A model generated the notes under the pieces. The model was given only the letters and a program-made list of their open reading frames with translations. It had not been told where the DNA came from and searched no databases. Below, in pieces: positions 18,601-33,600 of a stretch of DNA of 64,000 bases. Both the position numbers and the translations under genes were made by a program. Every line of letters starts with the position of its first letter. Position 1 is the stretch's first letter. Source of the DNA: Todiramphus chloris collaris (lineage: Eukaryota; Chordata; Aves; Coraciiformes; Alcedinidae); assembly GCA_025345505.1 (NCBI GenBank), contig JANVCC010000185.1:2686767-2750766 (forward strand), written 5' to 3'.

Positions 18601-21600
18601 TGATTGCTCTCATCATGAAGTCTATAGGTATCAAAGAAGCATGTGTCTTGAGAACCACTTCCAAGATCAGGACTGCCTTCCAAGCCGGTTTCTGTTGGCG
18701 TCTTTGCCAAGCTATTGGCTGGAAATGGTCTTAAATGCGGTAAGGTTTCTAGAGTTTGCGTTGGGGTTTTAACACGTGCTGAATTTTGTTGTCTGTCTTT
18801 AGGGACTTTCAGGTCAGCTGGTCTCCCTGATCGAGGGCTCCTTCCTTGGCCAAACCGAGGAGGCTTCCGAAGACTGTTCATTCCGGTTGGAGACAGGGGC
18901 TCGACAAAATGAATTGATGGTTTTACCTTTTGGTCCTGAGAGTTACTTCTGTTTCCTGGTGATGGCACTGATGGAGATTTCATAAGTAGCTCCTGTTGCT
19001 GAGAAATCTTTAATATAGCCTGTTGAAGGGTACTGATGGTTTCATTTAATTTTTCAATAGAAAGATCACATTCATTTATATCCACGTCAGTAACGTTGTC
19101 CTCCAGGAGGGCAACAGAAATAATTTTACTTTTTTCCAAATCATGTATAGCAGCAGAGTCTTTTGGTTTGTGTTGCTCAGCAAAAGCCAGGCTTTCCTGC
19201 ATTTTTACTTTTGTTACTTCTTGGGAATCATTGAGCATTTCTTCTCTCTCCTCCTCTTTCACAAGGAACTCCTCAGATCTGGAACCCAAAGAAATGTCAT
19301 CTAAGTCTTCGCCACTGTGCCGAGAATATTCCTTTGCAAAATGCTCTGGTTTAAGAGGTTGTGGAACATCAGGAGACTTCCCTTTTTTAACAACATGGAG
19401 GAAAGCTGCCTTGCCCAATTTTAGTCGCTGCCTTGCTGATAAGGCTTCCATCTTCTTCTTCTGAGCTTCTATTGCCCTTCGCTTCTCTTCCAACTGCATA
19501 TGAAGCTGCACCAACTCAGAAGCTAAAAGATTAACGTTATCTTTGTTTTGCCTGTTGGGGCTTTGTTCTCGCTTCTGCTTCCAGGTGGTCAGTGGTGCTG
19601 GGCAGCTCTCTGAGCCATCTGGTGTGGTCTTCTGTGAACTACTCGTGCTGGACTTGGTTTCATAGCTGTTAAGTCTCTGAAGCTTTCGCTCGGCGAAATT
19701 GGTCATTCGAACGCTCCCGCTAGTCATGGACACGCTGCTAACTTGAGAAATGGTACTCAGACAGGGGCTGGAGCGCCCGCTAGCATCATCCTTATCTTCA
19801 TGTTCCTTTACCTTCATGTCTTCTTGCAATTTGGCAGATTCTTCTTCGCCGACGTATTTAGCGACTATAGGATGGTCATCTAGGACCACCAAGTCCTGTT
19901 CAGCGTCTTCTATGTCCAGGAGATCAGAATCGGAGTCCTGTCTCACCATAGTCCACGTAGTATCCGCAACGTGCGAATTGAGACCTCTCATGTAACTTAC
20001 GCTGACTTTACTCGCTATGTCATCATCAGATTTAGCAGCATGAAGAAAAAATCCTCCAGTGGATAGATCCTGAGTAGAAGGATCTAAACTGCTACTAGAC
20101 AAGGGTCTGGAAGCTTCTAAACTTGCCTCCACCAGAGCCCCTGAATCTGCAGTGCTAGGATCTGCAGCTGGAGTGAAATCAGAACTAGAAATGGGAGTAA
20201 AAGTCCTATTGAGGTCATGGTCACCATGACTGTTACCTGTTTTCTTGCGGATCAAAGCTAAGTGTCCTTCATTTAATCTCTTTGTTATAAAACTCCTTTG
20301 TTTCCCCTCCCCACATTCATCCTCTTTATTGATGATCTGTTTTTCCTTTGCTGGTTTTAGAACGGCAGGCATTAAAGGCTCCAAGTAAAAGCTGTCTGGT
20401 TTGCTTTCCGAAGTCTCGCTACTTGTTTTCGGAGACCATGCAGCTGCAACTATGCTGGGCACCCTGGCTGCTGCTGCTGCATTCTGCAGCTCAAGCTCAC
20501 CACGGTTTGGCCTTTCTTCAGATCTGATGATTGCAATAAGCTCTTCGTCTTCATCCTCGATTTCAACGTTGTTCAGCAAGCTCTTCCCATTAGTTTTCAC
20601 TGATGGAGGATGGGGCTGATTTTTTGGAGTTACGTTAACAATGTTTGAAGCCAGACTGTCTTTGCTGATGGATCTGGCCAGACTAATGCTATCACCAGAC
20701 CCAGGGTCCACATCACTGCTGGCAGACTGATGAAGGGCAAACGGCGTTGGCTGAGACAGAGGCCTAGAAAAGATAACAACGGTCTGATGACACTTTGGCA
20801 CACAAAGTTACAATTTGTTAACTAAGGACCATGATATAGACAGTTAAAATTTTTGCTCCGTTTGAAAAAATGTACCTTGTATCAAAAGTGACCAGAAATA
20901 CTAAACAGCAACTTCAGATACTTCCATTTTCAACAGCCCTTACTGAAAATCACATTAAAAGTCTGATTAAGCGCAACCCTAAAATCAGTCACCTCTGAAA
21001 ATGTATGTTAGAAGAAAACAAAATTAAGCAACTCTCAGTCCAGGTCTATGGAAGTGATCCCACAGAACCAGGATGAAATGGTCACAGCATCCTTCCAGGA
21101 AACATTACTGTAATACTAAAATACATCTGGTACCTGGGTTTCCTCTCTGGCCATGCAAGAACTGAACCTCGTGGCTGCCCATCAACGCGGGTCAGAGAAT
21201 TGGAACGATGCCGATGACCTGAAACATATTTTTAAATTGTTAACAGGGTTTAGAAATGGTCTTTAAACCAGCACTTTTGCTTTATTTCATAGCAAACATA
21301 ATAAATGTTCACCAAGAGATGGCAGCAGAAAACAGATCTGCTGAAATATTAACCAAAATCAGACAGGCGGTCAAAGCCTGAAAAGAATCCAATGAGAAAT
21401 GGCCACATATTCTAGATCTGACACTTGCATGTTAACATTTTCCTGATTGAAAATGCAGGTTCAAGGCAGACTTACCAGGGCTGTCTTCTCCCTGTAAAGA
21501 TTTTTGTTGTTTTTGTCTCAAAGGGAGCAGTGGATGGGAAGGGCTAAAGGCAGGGCTTCCTCCTTTGCCCCTAATTCAGAAAAAGAAAAATTCATCACTA

Positions 21601-24600
21601 CAAGAACTTTTCTTCTATAATGACAGAAATGATACAGCTGCAACATTACACTGGTGCTGGGTACCCCGGCCTCTTGAAAATTAATACTCTGTGACTGTGT
21701 CTTAAAGAAGCTACTGAACTGAAGGTTTCCCATGTAACAATGGACAGTAAACCTACTGCCTGAAATCAAACTGTTTAAATTTCTAAGTACAGCAGACTTA
21801 GAATGTAGCTTATGCAAATAGTACATTAGAGACAAAGAAAAGCCTGAAGTAACTCAGCAGTTGCCACCACGTAGGTCAGAAATCTTGCCTTTATCTTCTT
21901 GTCCATGACAATCAGAGTTTGGTTTTGTATCACCATTTATAGAATACGACTCGAAAACTGTTCAAGCAGCTCATCTTTACACATTTCCCATTTTTCCAAA
22001 AGTCAGACTAACATCTTCTATCACATCACGGTGACGTTTACTGCTAGGGCTTATTGGCATTTGCCAAACAAAGACCAAACCTAACAGTGCAAAATAGAAT
22101 TGTAGAATGCCTTGGGTTGGAAGGGACCTCTAAAGGTCATCCCCCCCTACCTGGAGCAGGGACACTCTCAAACAGATCAGGTTGCTCAGAGCCTCATCAA
22201 GCGTGACCTGGAATGTCTCCAGGGATGGGCCCTCCACCACCTCCCCAAGCAACCTGTTCCAGTGTTCCACTACCCTTGTAGTGAAGACCTTCTTCCTAAA
22301 ATATTCCTTTGAACTTAAGAATATCTTAGAGACTGACTGCACACAAATTCACTCAATTTGTGGCAAGATGAGAACGTTTAGTGTCAGGAATCAGTAGGTT
22401 AGGCAATAAAGATTTGTCTAAACACCATGAAAAGTGACTTACAGATAGTCGGGCTCCTCGGGGTGCAGGTAGTACCTGCTGCAGGCTTCAGGGCCAGCCT
22501 GAGCCGAGGGCTGCACGTCTGCTGGCGCGGTACTAGCAGGGCTGGCCATGAAACTCCGCTTGGTCGCGTTGGAAATGGGAACAGGAGGACGACTGCTCTT
22601 CTGCTGCAGCACGGTTTTAACTGTGCACAGATTTGTAGCATCAGCACAACTTGTACTCGCCGTTAAAACAACAAAACAAACCAGGAAGTTTTCAGGTAGC
22701 ACTGTGTTACAATGAAAACTTAAGGTTTCGTTTTAGCTTTGCGTGCTAAAGTACCAGTCTTTACTAAAAATATCTACCTTATGGGGACCATAATGGAAAT
22801 AAAGCTACAAATAAATATTTAGTGTTTTTAGGGAAAAAAACCCCAACAACTTACCTGTCTCATTCAAACAAATTAGAAGCCAAGCAGATTTAGGATTAAA
22901 TCTCCTTCTATTTTTACTGTATTCAAAGATCCCGGGCAAGCAGAAAGCTTGGGTAGAAACCAAACTCCAAAGCAAATGCCACTGTGCAAGGGTTTCATTG
23001 TAATGTAAGTATTTAGCAAGATTTACAAACTTACCATCTTTTATTTCCTGAATATCTCTGGGTTGTACAAAGTCTGGTTTTACATTCTCAAACCACCAGA
23101 AGAGTTCCGCAATAAACACCATAACGTTAGGCTAAAAGAGAAAAAAAAGAGTAAAGAAAAAGCACACCTCACAATAATAAAACACTTTTGATTTACCCCC
23201 ATAGATACCCTTCATTGTGCTTCTTACCTTTAGAACCAAAGGAGCGTATAACATATCCTCCAATGTGAGGTAAAAGCATTTGTTGAGATATTCATTTGAG
23301 AATTCTCTCAAAAGTTGAATATTATAGAGGCTGTCTGCAATTGATGTTACCTCCTTCAAACAAATATCTGGAAAGGTGAGAAAGATGAGCAAGTTATGAC
23401 ACTTATTCCAGTGTATTAACCTCCCATCCACAACCAACAGAAACACTACAAACAGGAACTTCACAGACTGCTTATACACCATCATTTAATATTTATTGGC
23501 TACCAGGGACATTCTTCTACCTGTTAATTACCAGGGAGATAAAAGGAGGAAGAAAAATACAGATAGAACAGTATCAGTTTTGCAATCATGTAAAAACTAG
23601 AGAGGATTTGGTCTATCACAGCAACACAAGAGGTAAGCAGGCTACAAAGAGCACACATAATGACAAAATACAAAAGCAATTAAAACCAGACATCTTGATT
23701 TGCAAATAATAAAAGGTTACTCCTAGGATTCACAGTGCTGGTTCCTTCTGAAACCATTCAGAAGCTCTGCACACATCTGAGAATTTAAAAACCAGTACAA
23801 AATGTTGATTCACAGGAGTTAAATGCGACAAAGACACTGAATTATTAAGAAAAGCATTTTCTGGGAAAGGACACTCATGTTTGATATGCTGAAGATTGGG
23901 AGAAACTATTCTAAAATCTAGACTGTAAGATGCCAAGTTCTGTATGCACTCCTACAGAAGAAGCTGAGGATTATCAGGAAGTGGTAGTGGACATAATTCG
24001 TTTTGGATTTGACCAAAGCAAGCCCTGACATCTCAATCTATCAAAGAAAGGATTACTTTGTAGCTCATAACATACACAGAGCACAGACCTCTAAATACAG
24101 GAAGTAAACCACCAAAATCAAAGAGCTCTTACTTCTCAAATATACTGCTGCAGATTCTGTACCTGACCTGACAACCACCCCACTACCTGTAAGGTGTGTT
24201 GCATTTGCTAATGTGTTTCTAGTTCATCTTTCAAAGACTGAAGGTTATTTTTGTGTGGAAGCTTTTATTACATACCATCCAGTTTCATTTGCTCCGGGCA
24301 ATAGTAGTGTATCACAGCGAGAAGAGCAGCACCATCGCTACCATCCTTCATCAGATCTTCAAGCAGAGGAAAGTAAGGTAGTTGCCTGCTTGAGAGGTGG
24401 TCTCTGCGGTAACGAACCTAACGAAAGAAAACAAGCGTTCACGCAATGCTAACAAAAAGAGAAGAAAAAGAAGAAAATAAAATGAAATAAAATAAAAAGG
24501 AATGTTTGTTAAGCACTGAAAACTCTTTACGGTGGATCCTTTATAGCATTCTGCTCCAAGTCAACAACAATTTACAAGGTTATACTTGTCTCTCAATGGA

Positions 24601-27600
24601 AGCCAATTCTGAAGAACACGGTGCTTCCCTGTTAACCATTCTCCTCGTACTTGGAAGCAATCCGTGCTGCCAAATTCCTGGATTCAGTCACACATTTGAA
24701 CTTACTACAAGCAATTTAAGTCAAAATCCTTCCACACAGATGCATGAATGCAGCAGATCCAAAGAAAGAGACACAGATAACTACATGAAAACACTTAAAG
24801 CTCGGGAAAAACAAAACAAAACACGGCAAAAAGAAATTAATAAGCGAGCTAGTGATTTCTCATAGGTTACCTACACCCACAGACTTGCCATCACGCCCAC
24901 AAAGTTCTCTCAAAGAGATTCAGAACATCATATGTTTGGCAAGCCAGTGCACAACACTAATCTCGTGCAAAAGGAAAAAAAAAAACTGGTCAGCAAGAGG
25001 AGCATCAGGGCTGTTACACCAATGGCAAAACTGTCCTCGGGTGCACTCCGGATCCGTCTCAAACCCTTCTGCAAGCCCCCGCGGCGTCTGGAGCACAGCT
25101 GTGGAACAGCTAGAGCCAGTCAGCTACGGAACAAACCTTGGCATTGCTGCTTGCAGCTTTTGCAAGAGAAGTTTTAGTGCTGCCACTCACTAAGCACCCG
25201 CGTGGAGCTCGACGGGAAGGCTCTACGACTGCGCAGCGAAGCGGCCGGGCAAGCAAGGGACCAGCACCCTCTGGAGCCTGGCAGAAACTCCTCGCAGTGC
25301 TGGAGAAAGATTCCTTTCACGCTTTAGCGCGCTCATCTCACTTAGCGTTTACCAAACTGCCTCTGGCCTACCATGCAGATACACAGGGAACGTAGTGCAT
25401 CACCAGAGGAAAGCTGGACTTTACCAGCGGAACCAAGCACTTGCCAAGAGGCCCTGGCAAAGCTCTCTACACAAACACACGTGCCCACACGTGCCCATTT
25501 AGCATGGCACAGGCTGAGAAAATATCTGTCCAAAGGGATGAAGATCAGCAGAGTAATAAGAACCAGTTTCATGCATTTGTTTTGCACAAATATAAACGTG
25601 TCAATGTTAAGTTTCCCTGGCAAAGGCAACTAACTCTAGAAGCTCTCTCTATACACTCAGGCCATTTTCCTGGTGCTTTTAGCAGGTGCAATTTATTCTT
25701 TCTTTTTTCCCCCCAGCCTGAAGCACTCCACAGATATGCAATGGAATGTGAATCATACTGTACCACACGAGCATACTCCACTGGTTCCAGCATGCAGTGC
25801 GAGACAGCATGCATCAGATCAGGCTTACACAGAGAGAAATAGTGAGATATACAAGGGTGATTATTTAAACAGGAAAATCAAATCAAAGGCGTTAGCAACA
25901 TCCCTTCTGCACTGGGCGTGTGGTAAGTCTGGTACAATGGGTATGCACTCTAAGGTGAACTGGTTAGCTTAAAAGGTTCGGCATTTATCCACTTAGTCGA
26001 AGCAAGCATATTCAAGACTAACTTCAGCAATTTCTTTTTAAACTTTCATTCCCCCTGTATGTAAAGTAGATAAAAATATTACCTTTCCAATCAGCTTAAA
26101 TGGAGTTTAAACTGCTGTTCAATACTGAGAACTAAAATCTCTTCAGAATTCCTTGTTTTAGCTGTGTTGCAAATACCACACATTTATTCTCGAGTATGTT
26201 TTTACAGACTTGATTCCTTAGTTTTCTGCTCAGCTATTATTCTCTTAATCATTCAGTGTTTTATATTGAAAAATTATGAATTCTTTCGTGTATTCCAAGC
26301 CAAGTTTTGTGGTTTGTTCCCCCCTCTGCCCATGCATGCAATTAATGACATTTGTATGCCTTAACACACAGAAATGGGTGCTACCAAAATAGATATTAAA
26401 AAAATATATTAAAAAAAAAAGTTCTAAAGAAATCACAACAATAACAAGAAATACATTATAATCTCAGTGGTACTAGACTAGCAGTGAGAGATCCTCTCAT
26501 TTACTCCTTCCTTTACCACCAACTTGCTCAACGGTGTCCTGCAAGTCATTTCTAACCCTGTAGTTTCTTCTACTCTCAGACAGTTATCTCTAAACTAAAG
26601 ACAAACCTACTCAACCTCCTCGAGAAGCTAGCAAACGATTGCCTCCAATACAGATGTGATCTCTAAGCACACTAGAATGGAAGTGATAAGCACCAGGTCA
26701 ATACTTCATTACATCCTGGCTCTGTCAGAGTGCTTATCAGCCTGCAGGTCCTCACTCAGATTTCCTTTATTTCAGGTATTTCAAGTTTTTACTGTGGTCC
26801 ATACATTTGGATCAAACAAATAAAGGATTATGAGGCAGAGGAACGGGACTGAGCTCTCTGTGGAAAGGCAGAGAGACTGTGGGGACAGGTGACAGCTCCA
26901 GCAGCCACCATAACGGGTCCAAACTGGTTTGTCAGATCTAATCCCATCTCACTGAGTAACAGTCTTCTGGTTTCCACACATTCCCAGTCCTGGGCAAGAG
27001 CATTTTTTAATGTACAGCTTCTAACATCTGGGTATTTTAAGCACGGCTTCAAAGACTAGCAACCATTTAAACCAACCAGCTTTTGCATCACCTTAGTGCT
27101 GTGATCAGTTGCCTGCTTATAACAAAACCAGTCAATGCAACCACTTCAACTGCTGTTAATTGCCTAGGGTTTTTTGCCACTACTCCATAGCCCTCACTCC
27201 CGCGCCAGGGAAGCAATTTTGCGATGCTGTGAAGTGATTATGCTATATGCTGTACAGTATGCAAGAATCATGTCATGAAAACTAAAGCCTGATGACCCCA
27301 GAGGTTACAGAGTTGGTTTTTTTCTCAAAGACCATCTAAGAAGCATTGTAATGGAAGCGAACACTCTGAAGAAGCCATGGTTTTGTGGATGACAACTGGT
27401 GTAAAAATAGTTCACTTACAGGCACTAATTTCCAATACCATTTGGAAGGAGACTGCTCAGGAAGCAAGGAAAGGAACGTAGGAATAGGAAAGGAACATCA
27501 GCAATGCAAGTTAAAAGCAGTAATACTTAAATGCACTTCAGCAATACACACTTTCATATTTTAGAGGAGTTGTGACCTTAAATTTAGATTTAAAAATATT

Positions 27601-30600
27601 AAAATGAGTTAAAAAATCAATAGAGAGTCCAATAGTTAAAGGGTTCCTTCAGACCATGCATCAACTTGTGTATTACACAAGCTCTTTAGCCCCTTATCAT
27701 TCAATTATATTATTTTACATTAAAAAAACCCCAACTTTGCCACTAACATGACGAAACAATTGCGCCTTGTTCACATGTTACACTTCTCCCCTTTGCACAG
27801 CGATGCCAATCTGAGGAAAGAACTTAGCACTTTTTCTTAAAACTTCATCAAGTCATGAATCAGGAGCTCAGGTAGCTGACACACATTAGGTTTCAGCAAG
27901 ATCTATTTTACATTCTCCAGAAATGAAAGTGTACCACGTTTCGCAGCGTTAGTGCATTGTGATCTAATTTCAAGGGAAGGAGGCAGGGGAAACTACCAAC
28001 ACACACAGAGAACGTTGGAATGCCAAGAGTAAGCTGACTAGGTAGAACCTGAATATACATTAGACAATTTACCCATGCAAAAAGGAATACGCCCCGAGAG
28101 CTTTCAAAATATATACCATATATTTTGTGCTGTGAAAGCAGAGTCATATTTACCCACGTGAAGTTGGTACAAGTTATTTTAAGTTGTGTTTTAGTCCAAC
28201 TAAAACTTTACGGAAAGTCGGAAGATACCAGGGGCTTGAAGGGTACAGAAGGGTGCTGATGAGAGGCAGGGAACAGACTGCATGCACAAAATCTTAGGAA
28301 GTTTGGGGACTGGATGCCTCACATTTCTGACTAAGAAAATACTGAAATATCTGTATTCAATTTCATCAATCAGCAACATACAAATTCACAACTGAAGACA
28401 ACTCTGTTTTACCTTCTGGTGCCCTGGACTTTCCATGAGTTGCTGCTTTAATTTGATTTCTTTCTCTGTTATCTCTCTCATCTTAAGGTTTACCTAGAAG
28501 GGCAGAACACAGGAGAGGTATTAAAATACAACTGAACGTATGTTTCCACAAGTGGAGTTTTCTTCTTCCTTCCCTTACTTAATGGTCAATCCATTCTACA
28601 AAGAGAATCTCACAGAATCGTGTGTTACAACAGCTTTCAAGACCAACTCTCTTAATAGCAGCAGTTATAATCACAACAAGGGAACTGCAAAGGAGACTTT
28701 CTCTTTGGAAAGTGGCTCTGTTGTCACTTGAAAGGGTTTCAGTAACTTAACCTCTACCCTTTCAAACATTTCAGTATTTCTTGGATGTGTTTAAGATACT
28801 CTATCCTGTCATTTAACATGAAACAATGCTTCACCTAAGCAAAGAACCAAAAAAACCCTCCTAACAGCTTTTCTGAAAATAAAGAACCCAAGTTTTACAG
28901 TTTTCAGTAACAAGGCAATCAAATACTACTACTACTAATCTGTACTAGGAGGATAGTACACCCAACTACATTAGACTCGAGGTAACAAGACCACAGCAAT
29001 TAAAGCAAAAAAGATGTCAGAAATTCACAGGTAAGAACGATGGAAGGCACTCAGCAGAACCTCTTCAAAAACCTGAGAAGTGACAAGAAGAACCAGACAT
29101 GCTTTTCTCAAAGTTTTACCTTGTTAATCCAGAAAACCATGGCATCCTCCAAATCATAGGGCAGTTCTTTCGAGGCACTGAATGTGGAGAAACGCTTGAC
29201 ACTAGCGACCACCTTCTCGATGCTGATCATTTCTACAGTGTAGGCCATCATAAGGGCATCAATCATTGCCATGTGAGAACTCTAAAAGAAGAAAACGTGT
29301 TGAAAAATAAAATCCTTTTAAAGAAAAAAAAAAAAGTAGTCTAACTGTATTTAAAATTCAATATTCCTGAGGTTAGTGACCTAGAAATTAAAGAGCTCTT
29401 CATTCCACGAACTATTTTAAATAGCGTTAAATAAAAAGATCATTAGGTGGATTTAATTAAGCTAACCATTTTGATTGGTGCAGAGCCCAGATCAGATTCA
29501 GACACAGGTGTATCATCGCTCTCCATGACGTAAATCCCTTTTCGAGACAGAGCCTGGATCACTGACTGGTGGCCCTGCAGAGAGGCCACCTGATCCCCCT
29601 TCAGAATGAGGCTACAGACGCGGCAGTAGAGCTCGCTGGACAGCAGCAGCTTGATCACGGGGGGTTTAATATGTTCTTGCTCATACTGATCTATGTAAAA
29701 CGGGTCCTTCAGCTCCTCGGGGACATTATCTGAAACAACACAGAGAAGTTTCAACAAGCGGGTTGAAGACTGATGCCCAGTCAGTGGCATCAGCTCTAAC
29801 CAGAAGTAAACAGTTTTTGCTGTAATGCAAAGATAGCATATGAAAGAACAAAACAAACAAATCAAGCACAAAAAACACCACGTGTATTTCAGCCTGCAGT
29901 TTCATATTGCAAACGGTTTTCAACAGCTCTTTGTGCTCATAGTTTAATTAAGTAAAGCATATACGACTGGCTCCTGTCCTGTTATCTGCCAGTAAAAATC
30001 CTATCCATCACCAGTTAGCTCTCTCAAGATACTGGAGCCCCTTTCCAGAAAGCACTGCACCATGGACAACGTCCCACTGCCCTCTACTCACCTCCAGCCA
30101 TTCCCTTGAGTGAGACCCAGCCTCATCAGAACGACACACTATCACCTCGTTAGTAGTATTTCATTTTGAATTAAAAATAATCTACTCAGAGCACGGGAAA
30201 AAGTGCTCTGTGGGCAAAGCTTATACATCTTCAGGGCACAGGTTGCAGCTACCTCAAACAAAATAGGTAACCAAGAGGTAACCAAGAGGTAACCAAGAGG
30301 TAACCAAGAGGTAACCAAGAGGTAACCAAGAGGTAACCAAGAGGTAACCAAGAGGTAACCAAGAGGTAACCAAGAGGTAACCAAGAGACTTTTGCTGTGG
30401 ATCAGCCCAGCTTTACATCTGGCAGGAAAGCAAGGCACCAGCAGCTAATGCTCTGATCGCTCTAAGAGGTTTCCAACCCATATGTTGGCAGCTGAAGCCC
30501 TGCCAGCGTCGCGGGTCCCGCCACTACAACACGGGGCAAACGGCAAGGGATTCCAAGAGCTGAAAGCAGGAGGAAATGCCGCTGTGAGCAACAGCTTGAT

Positions 30601-33600
30601 ACTACTGAAAGGACCTAGACCAAGTTAAAAACAGATATATCCCCGAATAAATACTTGTAGTTACACTCAGCAATCAGACTAGAAGCTATTGACTCTTGCA
30701 GCAGCGTGGCAGTAAGGAGAGCCTCCAGTGGATTGTCCCGCTAGAAGCCAGACACTGCGGAATTTTCCAACGTAAAATTCTATCTTACGCTCTCCAGTCA
30801 CTCTGAAGATCTTCCCCTGAAGCCACTTCAACAGCTCAGTTTAAATACATACATCTACAGTTAAAAGAATTATTAATTTGGCAGCATATTTACTTTTTGT
30901 TCAGCTAATTTCCAGAATAATTAAATTTCCCCAATCAAAAAAAAAACCCAACCCCTCCACAGAGTATCTTTGAACTGCAACGTCAGCCGCGCAGGATTTG
31001 GATATTGGGAGCGCTTAACATTCATAAAGAAGAGAAATAGAGACAATGTTATTGATTCCACGAGCCAGAAGTACATCTCGCTTTGATAAAACCCAGTGTT
31101 GTTGTAACAGCTCTAAGAGCTACTCAGCCTGCCTCTGTGTTTCAAAGCAGAAAGCTTTCTGAAGTTTTTAGGATGCCAGTCACTACTTTTCCTCCGTGCA
31201 ACATCCAACGGCGTCGTATACGGACTGTCTGCTGAAGGGGGGTGGAAGAGCCCCAGGGAAATCTCACCAGCACTAGGGAGTAGTTGTTAACGTGTCTGTT
31301 CTTGGTGAGACAGAGAATAAATTCAAATATTGTTCATCTTCTTAACGTTAGTCTACCTGACCTAAAATCAAAGGCTATTGAAAGCTAATTCCATTTCAAT
31401 GGTCACTGCCGTTTCCAGAAGGAGAACCAGAGCTTCCATTTCTAAAGACTGGGGAAGGATCCCAAAATCAAACCAGAAAGCAGCTCACGTAATTCATTAC
31501 AAGCAGCTACACCTTTAACAACCAAAGACACGTGGCTTTTTCCTAACAGTTCCTGTGAAAGGAAAGACAGGAATGCTGGCTGATACAATAGTCGTGAAGC
31601 TGCACGTTTCTGGTAAGAGCATTAGCACCACTCCAAGTTTTGAAGGCTTTAAATAAATAAACAAACAAGTCATTCGAAATGTCTGAAACCTGAAGCACTG
31701 AGAGGAGGGTTTAGCGTGAGCATCTGCCCTGTACCAGCTCCCCAGACCCTCCCAGAGCAGGGTAACCGAGGTGAGCAGTGGCTGGGCAAAGAGCCCCGAC
31801 CCCGCTCTGCTGTGAACTAGCAACTTTCCAGTAACTGTTAAAAACCTTTTCTAGCGATAAATGGATGTAACTCTTAGTGAGAAGATCCCATGTCAAAGCA
31901 ACGAATGTATCTCCATAAATACACCTTGCATTTTGGCTACTGTTCAGTAGTCTGAACGTCCGGTCAAAACAAAACCAACCCAACAAAAAACCACAATCAA
32001 GCAACAACAACAAACAAACAACTCCCCAAAAAACCTTTTTCCTCCACGTTGAAGAACCTTCTAACTCTGTGTTTCTGATCTCCTTATAATTCCTTAAGGA
32101 CTGAATGGATTTGGATTGACCAGGATTAAAGATATAGGAAGAGGGGGAATAATTTCTGGTACCAGGATCAATAATTTGAGTATTGTCATATGAAGATATT
32201 AATAAATACAAATCCTCCCGTAACCGCAACTTTTCTCACTGTAAACACCTCCTGCATTAGTGTATAAAACACTTGGGCCAGCTAAATATTCTGTGACGGA
32301 AAGGAACTTTTTTCTAACTAATTTGATGTCCTGACTAAAGGCTCACTGAAATTTGAAGATATAAAACCCCGCAAGAGCTCAAGAGCTGTAATATTAACTG
32401 TACTACTTAATTCAAATTTATTTTGTACTGGACATAATTGTACTACCCACGTGGCAGGCACAAACTGAGGAATAAATGGCAGGAGAAACAGTAAAGCAGA
32501 AAAGGACCAGGGAGTTAACCTGATGCCAGGTTAAATACCACACCGGGGACGCAGGAGCAGCCGCTGGTCCCAAGGAGGTTTTCTCCCTGGTTTTTGTGGC
32601 TCAGATGTCACATGCCTTTCGCTGGCCGTGCCACAGATTGTGCCAGTGCTCTTCGGGAAGAAAATGTCCCCATCTTTCCCAGTCCCAGTTTTTATAACAA
32701 TCTTGTTCAACACCTTACTTTCATGACCTATAACGGAACTTAGGTGTTAGAAAAGTTCTGTTCATTCATTGCTCGCTTATTTATGCTTCGGAATTTGGGA
32801 AAATCAACATGAAAATTTAACTTCTGAGCAGTTAATTTCTAAACTATAGCTACACAAATTCCTGCACAGGGTCTCCAATACCATCTCAATTCCAAAAGGA
32901 AGCCGCTTTTAGGTCACCATTGCACGTTACCAAGAGTCTTGCAAACACCTGGTTTTCCTGATGTGCTTTCTGAGCTGTCTCCCCAAGAAGATGCCACCAC
33001 CGACTCCAACGCAAGCTCTACAGCTGCCAGGTTTAGACAAACTGAGGTGTTCAGAAGACATAAAGCTTAAAAACAACCAGGTTTTTTATAGTAGCTTAAA
33101 AACAATGGCGTGTAACCTGATAATCAAGTTACATACCTGATTATAACCTGATGAAATATATATATAAACCTTATATACATCATTAATTCACTTTGTCCTA
33201 AGTTATCTACCAAGAATTGACAAAGAATTTTCCATGCCACGCTCAATGCCAGAGTCAACCAGATGTCTTTCACACAAGGATTTTATACCACATTACTTAG
33301 CTGCACGCGGTCAGCTTATTACAGAGAAACAGAAATGCTCATTTTTGGTTTTATATGTGTAATAACAAAGTAATAACACATTTTTTTTCCAGGTTTCAGC
33401 AGCATAAACTCTTCAGTGTTCTTGCCCCACTGAGCCTACTCAAGAGATACATCTACCAGCTCTTTCTAGGAGACAAAGGACTTGAAAATAAACCATTCGA
33501 ATTTCTCATGAAGCAATTCTTTTGGTCTGTCCCATCGTATCAATGAGTTCTAATCTCTCAAAAACCTGTCAGCTCCAAGTATAAATCATTGTTCACAGGA

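Noticed and set aside
20764-20801. N-terminal extension of the CAMSAP1 large exon frame beginning with its own Met
   Set aside because: The upstream 12 codons are intron; the acceptor tatcttttctag fixes the exon start and exon 10 joins in phase.
30142-30438. Minus-strand frame with repeating SWLPLGYLLVT peptide
   Set aside because: Translation of the 11-bp minisatellite; every frame of an 11-bp repeat gives an 11-residue repeat.
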